From contig NZ_JACHZB010000011.1 of the NCBI RefSeq assembly GCF_014193255.1, forward strand, positions 1-64,000: a stretch of DNA of 64,000 nt, in the 5' to 3' direction. The notes below the pieces were generated by a model. The model ran no database searches, had not been told where the DNA came from, and saw only the letters and a program-made list of their open reading frames with translations. Position 1 is the first letter of the stretch; every line of letters begins with the position of its first letter. The translations under genes were made by a program, and so were the position numbers. The DNA is from Rhizobium sp. BK196 (GTDB lineage: Bacteria; Pseudomonadota; Alphaproteobacteria; Rhizobiales; Rhizobiaceae). Positions 1 through 7,216 of the stretch are shown here, piece by piece.

Positions 1-63
1 TTGATTTCTTCAGAACGAGGAACTTCGTCGCCAGCAGCGCCGCCGCCCTCGTCAGTGAGTGGG
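1..63 (-). other. Probable 5' leader of an rRNA operon lying left of the window
   Basis: No open reading frame with a start codon fits on either strand here. Read on the minus strand, it begins with a GC-rich discriminator directly after a strong promoter (64-93) and runs out of the window. The leader contains GACGAGGGCGGCGGC, which I associate with rhizobial rrn leaders. The identification is inference: the 16S gene itself is outside the window. A different stable RNA operon is the main alternative. Confidence 0.45.
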
Positions 64-93
64 CTTATAATCCCACACCCTCGAAACAGTCAA
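64..93 (-). promoter_or_regulatory. Strong sigma-70 promoter pointing left (rrn-like), with A-rich upstream element
   Basis: On the minus strand a TTGACT -35 (positions 88-93) is followed after 17 bases by TTATAA (65-70; or TATAAG with 18). Directly upstream of the -35 (about 100-128) the minus strand is A-rich (runs AAAAA and AAAAAA), like an rRNA UP element. Perfect spacing, UP-like DNA and a GC-rich discriminator together suggest a stable-RNA promoter. The rest of the gap (94-349) holds two small perfect palindromes, ATCGGATCCGAT (152-163) and GAGGAA-T-TTCCTC (170-182), of unknown role. Confidence 0.6.
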
Positions 94-349
94 CACATCC
101 AATCCAACTTTTTTGACATTTTTGTAACAGGTTGATTTTGCTGACGGTTTTATCGGATCCGATCGAAGGGAGGAATTTCCTCGTCAAATCACCCCATTCG
201 GATCGACTTTCGGCGATTCCGGCCAGTCAGCGTCGGCTTTGCGTGCTGTCTTTTAATGGGCCGGTATACAGGTGATTTCCATGGCGCTTGCCTCAACCGC
301 CCCAATCGGTAGTTTGACGGGATATATCCATGCCTTTGGGGAGTTCGGA

Positions 350-1297
350 ATGCTTGTCCTCGATGAAGATCAGACGCGGTCGGCGCTGCCTTGGGCGCAG
401 CTCATCGATGCGATCGAAGCGATGTTTCGAAGTGATTGCGTTATGCCCGTCCGCCATCATCACGACATGGAGGTTCCAGGAGAAGAGAATGCCACCCTGC
501 TGCTCATGCCGGCTTGGCTTCCTGGACAATATACAGGCATCAAGACGGTTTCGGTGTTTCCCGGTAATGTTCGTCGCAGCCTGCCTGCGATCTTCGGGAG
601 CTATCTGCTTTCTTCTGCGGCAACCGGACAGATGCTGGCCATCATCGAGGGCGGAGAATTGACGGCGCGGCGGACGGCAGCGACCTCGGCCTTGGCATCG
701 CGCTATCTTTCCCGGACCGATGCAGAAGAAATGCTGGTCTGTGGCACCGGCCGGCTTTCACTTAACCTCATGCAGGCACACGGGACAGTCAGGTCGATCC
801 GGCGCTACCGTATCTGGGGACGCAATAGCGAGGCGGCGGAGAAGGTGGCGGAGGAAGCGCGGGCTCTTGGACTGCGGGCCGAGGCGGTGAGCGATATTGA
901 AGCGGCCGCAAGAACAGCTGATATCATTTCCTGTGCGACACTCTCCATTGAACCACTTGTTCGTGGCGAATGGCTTAAGCCCGGTGCCCATCTCGATCTG
1001 GTTGGCGCCTTTAAGCCTAGCATGCGGGAGAGCGACGATGCGGCCGTGCTGCGCTCCGCCGTCTATGTTGACACGAGGGCAGGTGCCCTGAGCGAAGGCG
1101 GCGACATCGTCCAACCTTTGAGAAGCGGGCTGCTGAAAGAGAGCGATATTCGCGGTGAGCTGGTAGAGCTGATATCGGGCGCCTGTGACGGGCGGAAAGA
1201 TGCACAAGAGATTACCCTCTTCAAATCCGTCGGCGCAGCGCTTGAGGATCTGGCCGCCGCCATCCTTGCCTATGAAATGGTGACGGGCCGAAAGTGA
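350..1297 (+). CDS. Ornithine cyclodeaminase / mu-crystallin family protein
   Basis: A 315-residue member of the ornithine cyclodeaminase, mu-crystallin and pyrroline-2-carboxylate reductase family, NAD(P)-dependent cytosolic enzymes acting on amino acids or cyclic imines. The N-terminal half has the family stretches GIKTVSVFPGN and the TARRTAATSALAS helix. A Rossmann segment follows (VCGTGRLSLNLM, about residue 135), then DIISCATLSIEPL and LVGAFKPSMRE. The frame stays open upstream to 272, but ATG 350 has GGGGAG seven bases ahead and gives the usual family length. The substrate cannot be read from sequence; ornithine, 1-pyrroline-2-carboxylate or another imino acid are all possible. It overlaps hrpB by 4 bases, so the two are probably co-transcribed. 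Confidence 0.85.
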   Translation: MLVLDEDQTRSALPWAQLIDAIEAMFRSDCVMPVRHHHDMEVPGEENATLLLMPAWLPGQYTGIKTVSVFPGNVRRSLPAIFGSYLLSSAATGQMLAIIEGGELTARRTAATSALASRYLSRTDAEEMLVCGTGRLSLNLMQAHGTVRSIRRYRIWGRNSEAAEKVAEEARALGLRAEAVSDIEAAARTADIISCATLSIEPLVRGEWLKPGAHLDLVGAFKPSMRESDDAAVLRSAVYVDTRAGALSEGGDIVQPLRSGLLKESDIRGELVELISGACDGRKDAQEITLFKSVGAALEDLAAAILAYEMVTGRK

Positions 1298-3759
1298 AGA
1301 CCGTGCCTCCTTTGCCGGAGCTTCCGGTTTCGCATGTGCTGCCTGATATCAGCACGGCGCTTGGCAAGGAGAAGCGAGCCGTGCTTTCGGCTCCTCCGGG
1401 CGCCGGCAAAACGACCTTCGTGCCGCTTCATCTGCTTGGCCAGACCTGGCGCGGCGACGGGAAGATCATCCTGCTGGAGCCACGCCGGCTGGCGGCACGT
1501 GCGGCGGCGAGCCGCATGGCGTCCCTGCTCGGCGAGCAGGTGGGCGAAACGGTCGGCTATCGCATGCGCCTGGATAACAGGATATCGGCGAGGACGCAGA
1601 TCGAGGTTGTCACCGAAGGCGTCTTCGCCCGCATGATTCTCGATGATCCCGAACTCTCCGGAGTCTCCACCGTCATCTTCGACGAGTTCCACGAGCGGTC
1701 GCTGGATGCCGATTTCGGCCTTGCGCTGGCGCTCGACGTTCAATCGGCGCTTCGCGAGGATCTTCGAATCCTTGTGATGTCGGCCACGCTCGATGTCGAG
1801 CGGGTGGCTGCACTGCTTGATCATCCGCCTGTCATCGAAAGTACGGGGCGAAGCTTTCCGATTGATATCCGCTATCAGGACCGACCAGGCGGCGAGCGTA
1901 TTGAAGACGCGATGGTGCGGGCGATCGTCGGTTTTCATGCAAGCGAATCCGGATCGATTCTCGCTTTCCTTCCTGGTCAGGCGGAGATTACCCGGACGGC
2001 AGAGCGGCTCGAGGGGCGGTTCGGCTCAGAAACGCTGATTGCGCCGCTCTACGGCAATCTCAGCCAGAAGGAGCAGGACGCGGCGATCCGCGCTGCGGCA
2101 CCGGGTACGCGCAAAATCGTGCTTGCGACCTCGATTGCCGAAACCTCGATAACCATCGACGGCGTGCGAATCGTGATCGACAGCGGGCTGCAACGACTGC
2201 CGGTCTTCGAGGCATCGACGGGCATCACGCGGCTGGAAACCGTGCGGGTGTCGCGCGCTTCGGCCGATCAGCGCGCCGGCCGCGCGGGAAGAACAGAGCC
2301 CGGCATCGCGGTCCGCCTGTGGCATCAAGGGCAGACGGCGGCGCTTCCGGCCTTTACGCCACCACACATTCTTTCGAGCGATCTTTCCGGTCTCGTGCTC
2401 GATCTCGCCTATTGGGGCGTTCAGGACACGAAATCGCTGGCCTTTGTCGATCAACCGCCGGAGACGACGATCAAGGAAGCACGCGCGCTGCTGGTGCAAC
2501 TTGGGGCGCTGGACAAAGACGGCACGTTGACGGCGCGGGGGAAGGTGATGCGCGACCTCGCCCTCCCGCCGCGGCTCGCTGCCATGGTGGTTTCGGCTGG
2601 CGAATCGGGTCACGCCAAGGAGGCGGCGCTGATCTCCGTGCTGCTGACCGAGCAAGGGCTCGGCGGCACCAGCGTCGATCTGGAAGAGCGGCTCAGGCGC
2701 TTCAAGAGTGAGAAAGGCGAAAGGGCCGAGGCTTCGCGACGGCTGGCGGGGCGGCTGGCGGAAGGGCTCAATACTGTTTCGAGTATTGCACCTGCGCTCG
2801 CAGGAAGGCTTTTGCTGCATGCATTCCCGGATCGAATCGCACTTCAGCGCGGCGCGCGCGGACGGTATGTCATGGCGAATGGGCGGGGCGCCGAGCTTGC
2901 GGAAACCGAGCGCCTGGCCGGCAGCCCAATGCTGGTCATTGCCGATCTGACAGGTCGGGCCGCACAAGGGAGAATTCTGGCGGCAGCGGACGTCTCCCGC
3001 GCCGACATCGAAGTCGAGCTTCCGGGTGAAATCCGGACGGAAGACCAGACCTTTTTCGACAGGCAGAGCCGGCAGGTACGGGCACGCCGCGCCACAAGGC
3101 TTGGCGCGATCATTTTCGAGGAAGCGCCGCTTCCGCGCCCCTCGGGCGAGGCGGTGGTGCGGGCGCTTGCGCAAGGATTGCAGGAGCTGGGGCTCGGTCA
3201 GCTACCCTTTTCCAAGGAGACCCTGCAGCTTCGGGAACGGATAGGCTTCCTGAACCGGACGATCGGTGAACCGTGGCCAGACGTGAGAGACGAAGCACTG
3301 CTTGAGCGGATGGAAGACTGGTTCATTCCTTTCCAGACGGACGCCAGAGGACTTTCGGATATTTCCGTCTCCGGGCTCTCCGACGGGCTGATGGCACTCG
3401 TGCCGCACGATCTGCAACGCGATCTCGCACGTCTTGCACCAACGCATTTCGAGGCACCGACAGGGCAACGCCATCCGATCCAATATGACGGCGAAGAACC
3501 GACGCTGACGATCCGGGTGCAGGAGCTTTTCGGCCTCAAGCAGCATCCGGCGGTTGCCGGTGGGCGATTGCCCCTGCTGCTGGAGCTTACTTCACCGGCT
3601 CACAGGCCAATCCAGACGACCCGCGACCTGCCCGGTTTCTGGGCGGGCTCGTGGAAGGATGTGCGCGCTGACATGCGGGGGCGCTATCCAAGGCATCCCT
3701 GGCCGGAAAAGCCTGACGAAGCGGCGCCGACGACAAGGGCAAAGCCCCGTGGTACATAA
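1294..3759 (+). CDS. hrpB: ATP-dependent RNA helicase HrpB
   Basis: An 821-residue DEAH-type helicase of the HrpB family. Motif I is APPGAGKTT (about residue 34), motif II is DEFH within FDEFHERSLDADFG, motif III is MSATLD, and motif VI is QRAGRAGRTEPG. These are followed by the helicase-associated and HrpB C-terminal domains. The length fits the family (about 810-820). It starts with GTG inside the stop region of the preceding gene. In E. coli HrpB is non-essential and its RNA substrate is poorly defined; an RNA remodelling role is inferred from family only. Confidence 0.93.
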   Translation: MKTVPPLPELPVSHVLPDISTALGKEKRAVLSAPPGAGKTTFVPLHLLGQTWRGDGKIILLEPRRLAARAAASRMASLLGEQVGETVGYRMRLDNRISARTQIEVVTEGVFARMILDDPELSGVSTVIFDEFHERSLDADFGLALALDVQSALREDLRILVMSATLDVERVAALLDHPPVIESTGRSFPIDIRYQDRPGGERIEDAMVRAIVGFHASESGSILAFLPGQAEITRTAERLEGRFGSETLIAPLYGNLSQKEQDAAIRAAAPGTRKIVLATSIAETSITIDGVRIVIDSGLQRLPVFEASTGITRLETVRVSRASADQRAGRAGRTEPGIAVRLWHQGQTAALPAFTPPHILSSDLSGLVLDLAYWGVQDTKSLAFVDQPPETTIKEARALLVQLGALDKDGTLTARGKVMRDLALPPRLAAMVVSAGESGHAKEAALISVLLTEQGLGGTSVDLEERLRRFKSEKGERAEASRRLAGRLAEGLNTVSSIAPALAGRLLLHAFPDRIALQRGARGRYVMANGRGAELAETERLAGSPMLVIADLTGRAAQGRILAAADVSRADIEVELPGEIRTEDQTFFDRQSRQVRARRATRLGAIIFEEAPLPRPSGEAVVRALAQGLQELGLGQLPFSKETLQLRERIGFLNRTIGEPWPDVRDEALLERMEDWFIPFQTDARGLSDISVSGLSDGLMALVPHDLQRDLARLAPTHFEAPTGQRHPIQYDGEEPTLTIRVQELFGLKQHPAVAGGRLPLLLELTSPAHRPIQTTRDLPGFWAGSWKDVRADMRGRYPRHPWPEKPDEAAPTTRAKPRGT

Positions 3760-3789
3760 TCTGCCGTCCTTGGAGCGCCGTGCGTCGAT

Positions 3790-3819
3790 GCTGTAAGAGT
3801 ATGGGCTGTAGGAGTATGG
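3790..3819 (+). repeat. 15-bp tandem duplication carrying the actS ribosome-binding site
   Basis: GCTGTAAGAGTATGG (3790-3804) is followed at once by GCTGTAGGAGTATGG (3805-3819). The copies differ by a single base. That difference turns AAGAG into the AGGAG Shine-Dalgarno sequence six bases before the GTG start of actS. The repeat fills the end of the 61-bp gap between hrpB and actS. Confidence 0.85.
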
Positions 3820-3820
3820 C

Positions 3821-5131
3821 GTGATTGAGAAGACCGAAACCCAGACACAGGAAGACAGGCTGAGCAGCCGCCGGCTGCGCTTGCAGACTTTGGTGCGATT
3901 GCGATGGCTGGCGGTCACCGGCCAGGCGGTAACAGTCGCCATCGTTGCATTCCTATTGAAATTCCCGCTGCCGCTGGTTGCCAGCTGCTCGCTGATTGCG
4001 GCTCTCGCCGGCGTGAATTTCTATCTGATGATTCGCTATCCGGCGACCCACCGGCTTGAGCCGCGTGCCGCTTTCGCGCTTTTGGGTTTCGACCTTCTGC
4101 AGCTCTGTGCATTGCTCTTCATTACCGGCGGTCTTGCCAATCCCTTTGCGGCACTGGTCTGCGTTCCCGTCATCATTTCCTTCGCCTCACAGCCGATCCG
4201 CTACAGCACGGCATTGATCGGCTTTGCGATGGTCTGCATTACCGTGCTTGCCTTCTCCCCCTTTCCGCTTCCGTGGTTCGACGGGATGGAAATCAATGTG
4301 CACAATGTCATGCAGTTCGGCGTCTGGTGCTCGATCGCTTCGACCATGGCCTTCGCCGCCTTCTATGCCTACCGGGTGTCGATGGAAGCGAGCCAGCTAG
4401 CCGACGCGCTCGCCGCAACAGAGCTGGTGCTGCAGCGGGAGAAGCACCTTTCCCAGCTCGACGGGCTTGCGGCCGCTGCAGCCCACGAGCTCGGCACGCC
4501 GCTTGCGACAATCAGCGTCGTTGCCAAGGAGATGGAGCGTGAACTTAAAAATGATGACCGGTTCCGCGAGGACGTGCAGCTTCTGCGCAGCCAGAGCGAG
4601 CGCTGCCGTGACATCCTTCGCCGGCTGACGACGCTCTCTGCCGAGGGCGAAGCGCATTTGCGGCGGCTACCGCTCTCCTCGATGATGGAGGAAATCGTGG
4701 CGCCGCATCGCGAATTCGATATCAAGCTGGAGTTGGTGGAGAAGAGCCCGCGCAGGGGCGAGCCTGTCACCGACCGCAACGCCGGCATCATGTACGGGCT
4801 TGGCAACCTGATCGAGAACGCCGTCGACTATGCGCGGGAGAAGGTAACGGTCACGATCGAGCACGATCACGAAAAGGTGCTCATCGTCATCGAGGACGAC
4901 GGCAACGGCTACGCGCCCGAAATTCTGACGCGGATCGGCGAACCCTACGTCACCAAACGACAGAGAGAAGATACGGCTGGAGGCCTCGGACTGGGGCTTT
5001 TCATCGCAAAAACGCTGCTGGAGCGCTCCGGGGCATCTTTGATTTTCGAAAACCGCGAACCTGAAAGTGCCGGCGCCCGCATTCGAATCGAATGGCCACG
5101 CATATTGATAGACGCAAATTCGACAAAATGA
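3821..5131 (+). CDS. actS: Redox-sensing histidine kinase ActS (RegB/PrrB family)
   Basis: A 436-residue membrane sensor kinase. The N-terminal half has about six hydrophobic segments. Between them lies GGLANPF (about residue 104), the GGxxNPF quinone-binding signature of RegB. The H-box is AAAHELGTPLATI with His222, and Cys262 in SQSERCRDIL matches the redox-active cysteine of RegB. Also present are the N-box (NLIENAVDYA), EDDGNGY and the G-box GGLGLGLFIAK. It phosphorylates the regulator encoded next (actR) in response to quinone redox state and oxygen. In rhizobia ActSR also affects acid tolerance and nitrogen metabolism. GTG start with AGGAG ahead of it. Confidence 0.95.
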   Translation: MIEKTETQTQEDRLSSRRLRLQTLVRLRWLAVTGQAVTVAIVAFLLKFPLPLVASCSLIAALAGVNFYLMIRYPATHRLEPRAAFALLGFDLLQLCALLFITGGLANPFAALVCVPVIISFASQPIRYSTALIGFAMVCITVLAFSPFPLPWFDGMEINVHNVMQFGVWCSIASTMAFAAFYAYRVSMEASQLADALAATELVLQREKHLSQLDGLAAAAAHELGTPLATISVVAKEMERELKNDDRFREDVQLLRSQSERCRDILRRLTTLSAEGEAHLRRLPLSSMMEEIVAPHREFDIKLELVEKSPRRGEPVTDRNAGIMYGLGNLIENAVDYAREKVTVTIEHDHEKVLIVIEDDGNGYAPEILTRIGEPYVTKRQREDTAGGLGLGLFIAKTLLERSGASLIFENREPESAGARIRIEWPRILIDANSTK

Positions 5132-5199
5132 CTTTGTCGGCATAAACAGGATATAAGCGGTTGACGCATTTCCGACATTCAACCGCCGGGACCGTAGCC

Positions 5200-5778
5200 A
5201 TGACAGACCAGAACCACGAGATTGCCGCAGGCTCCAACCAGGAGCATATCGGGCCTGACCCGAGCCTGCTGATCGTCGACGACGACGGACCTTTCCTGCG
5301 TCGCTTGGCACGCGCCATGGAGGCACGCGGCTTCCACGTGGAAACGGCCGAATCGGTGGCGGAAGGTGTGGCGAAGTCCAAAGGCAGGCCGCCGAAATAT
5401 GCGGTGGTCGACTTAAGACTTGGTGACGGCAACGGTCTCGACGTCATCGAAGCTATCCGCCAGCGCCGCGACGACACGCGGATCATCGTGCTGACGGGTT
5501 ACGGCAATATCGCAACCGCCGTGACGGCAGTGAAGCTCGGGGCTGTGGATTACCTGGCAAAACCAGCCGATGCCGATGATGTATTTGCGGCGCTGACACA
5601 GCGGCCGGGCGAGAAGGCAGAACTGCCTGAGAACCCCATGTCGGCGGATCGCGTACGCTGGGAGCATATCCAGCGTGTCTATGAAATGTGCGAGCGCAAC
5701 GTGTCTGAGACGGCGCGCCGGCTCAACATGCACCGCCGCACGCTGCAGCGCATCCTCGCCAAACGCGCACCGAAATAA
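5200..5778 (+). CDS. actR: Response regulator ActR (RegA family)
   Basis: A 192-residue regulator. The receiver domain has the acidic pair DDD near residue 27, phospho-acceptor Asp71 in VVDLRLGDG, Thr in VLTGYG, and Lys in YLAKPAD. A short linker leads to a Fis-type helix-turn-helix (SETARRLNMHRRTLQRIL) at the extreme C-terminus, the RegA layout. An in-frame TTG 39 bases upstream is open, but ATG 5200 gives the family N-terminus; the ribosome-binding site is weak for both. It follows actS by 68 bases and is its evident partner. Convergent with mmcB, whose stop codon is immediately adjacent. Confidence 0.94.
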   Translation: MTDQNHEIAAGSNQEHIGPDPSLLIVDDDGPFLRRLARAMEARGFHVETAESVAEGVAKSKGRPPKYAVVDLRLGDGNGLDVIEAIRQRRDDTRIIVLTGYGNIATAVTAVKLGAVDYLAKPADADDVFAALTQRPGEKAELPENPMSADRVRWEHIQRVYEMCERNVSETARRLNMHRRTLQRILAKRAPK

Positions 5779-6273
5779 TTAGACATCATCCACGCCGAAC
5801 GGCTTGCCGTTTGCCCATTCGGCCATCATCAGCCGTTGCGCGGCCGCACGCGAGAAATTGAGCGTTACGGCCTTGCGGGTCGCCGGCGGCAGTCGGTGTT
5901 CAGGCGCTTCGCGCAGCATATGCGCGCCGTAACCATCTGAAAGAAAAAGACCACACTCTTCCGGGAAGATATCTGCAGGCACATCCTTGTGCGTCGCGAA
6001 GAACAGCCTGTCGCAATGCGGGCGGTAATCCGGCCATTTGCGATCGACCTTGAAGTCTTCGATCGACGTCTTGATCTCTATGATCCAGACCTCTCCCTTT
6101 TCAGAGATCGTAATCAGATCGGCCCGGCGGCCGCTCGCCAGCGGCAGTTCCGGCAGCACCGCGTGGCGCATGTCGTGAAGCAAAATCTGCATGCCACGAC
6201 GCACCATCATCGCCCTGTCCGATTGCCGGCCATCGATTAACGGATTGTTATTGTAAACACTCAAAATCGTCAT
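5779..6273 (-). CDS. mmcB: MmcB-family DNA repair protein
   Basis: A 164-residue protein matching the MmcB family of alphaproteobacteria. It has a PD-(D/E)xK-like nuclease core: GRRADLITI, then GEVWIIEIKTS (about residue 60), then DYRPHCDRLFFAT. The Caulobacter namesake is a mitomycin-C-related, DNA-damage-inducible gene. Nuclease activity here is inferred from the motif spacing. It stands alone on the minus strand; its start faces the divergent L,D-transpeptidase gene across 181 bases (6274-6454), in which I recognise no defined operator. Confidence 0.85.
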   Translation of the reverse strand: MTILSVYNNNPLIDGRQSDRAMMVRRGMQILLHDMRHAVLPELPLASGRRADLITISEKGEVWIIEIKTSIEDFKVDRKWPDYRPHCDRLFFATHKDVPADIFPEECGLFLSDGYGAHMLREAPEHRLPPATRKAVTLNFSRAAAQRLMMAEWANGKPFGVDDV

Positions 6274-6454
6274 GGATAACCGTCGAGCGGGGTTGGCCGT
6301 TGTTGCAAAAAAGCCATGCGCTTTTAATTTGCGCCGCAGATGGACTTTGTCGCGCCGCAGCAGCTTGCAAAGACAAAGTTAATCGAAAATAAACCATAAG
6401 CAACGATGGTCGAAAGACTATCCTCTCTTGCCCCAAAACCTTCACGAGTCATCC

Positions 6455-7138
6455 ATGCGCATCCGCAATGCATTCCCTGTATTTGGCCTGCTGGCGACCC
6501 TGGCACTGGCCGGCTGCTCCGCGACGTCCGACTCCGCGTCCCTCGACGACAAGGGCGCAGGTCCGACCGTTCAGACGGCACAAATCTTCAACGACGCCTA
6601 TGGCGTGACGTCGGATGCCGGATACTCCCTTCCGGCAATCCCGATTAACCGCGTCAAGCCGGAGTTCCGCCGCCAGATCGTCAGCTACCAGAGCGACGAG
6701 CGTCCCGGCACGATCATCGTCAACACGCGCGAGCGGCACCTCTATTATATCCTGCCCAACGGCAAGGCCGTCCGCTACGGCATCGGTGTCGGCAAGCAGG
6801 GCTTCGCATGGTCCGGCACGGCCTATGTGGCCTGGAAGCAGGAATGGCCAAACTGGCACCCGCCGAAGGAAATGGCTGTCCGCCGTCCGGAAATCGCCAA
6901 GTATGTCGAAGACGGCATGGGTCCCGGCCTCACCAACCCTCTCGGCGCACGCGCCATGTATCTCTTCAACGAAGAGGGCAAAGATACGCTCTTCCGCCTG
7001 CACGGCACCCCGGAATGGGCTTCAATCGGCACCGCCGCCTCGTCCGGCTGCATCCGCCTGATGAACCAGGACGTGATCGACCTCTACAGCCGCGTCCGTC
7101 CGGGCAAGACCACCTCCAAGGTCATCGTTATCCAATAA
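6455..7138 (+). CDS. Lipoprotein L,D-transpeptidase (YkuD domain)
   Basis: A 227-residue secreted lipoprotein. The N-terminus is a signal peptide ending in the lipobox LALAGC, so it should be lipid-anchored after cleavage. The YkuD catalytic domain starts near residue 75 (GTIIVNTRERHLYYI). It contains HGTPEWASIGTAASSGCIRL, with His183 and nucleophile Cys199. These enzymes make 3-3 peptidoglycan cross-links or attach proteins to peptidoglycan; which one is not decidable here. ATG 6455 is preferred over an upstream TTG at 6428 because only it gives a proper signal peptide. Single gene ending at a clear terminator. Confidence 0.92.
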   Translation: MRIRNAFPVFGLLATLALAGCSATSDSASLDDKGAGPTVQTAQIFNDAYGVTSDAGYSLPAIPINRVKPEFRRQIVSYQSDERPGTIIVNTRERHLYYILPNGKAVRYGIGVGKQGFAWSGTAYVAWKQEWPNWHPPKEMAVRRPEIAKYVEDGMGPGLTNPLGARAMYLFNEEGKDTLFRLHGTPEWASIGTAASSGCIRLMNQDVIDLYSRVRPGKTTSKVIVIQ

Positions 7139-7160
7139 GCTAAAAGCTGAATTCGGTATA

Positions 7161-7197
7161 AAAAAGGCCGCCGGATTTTGGATTCGGCGGCCTTTTT
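7161..7197. terminator. Bidirectional rho-independent terminator between ldt and glcB
   Basis: AAAAAGGCCGCCG and CGGCGGCCTTTTT form a perfect 13-bp inverted repeat around a short loop, with T runs on both strands. It serves the convergent transpeptidase (plus) and malate synthase (minus) genes. Confidence 0.92.
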
Positions 7198-7216
7198 GTA
7201 TCTGGCAAGTTCAGGC

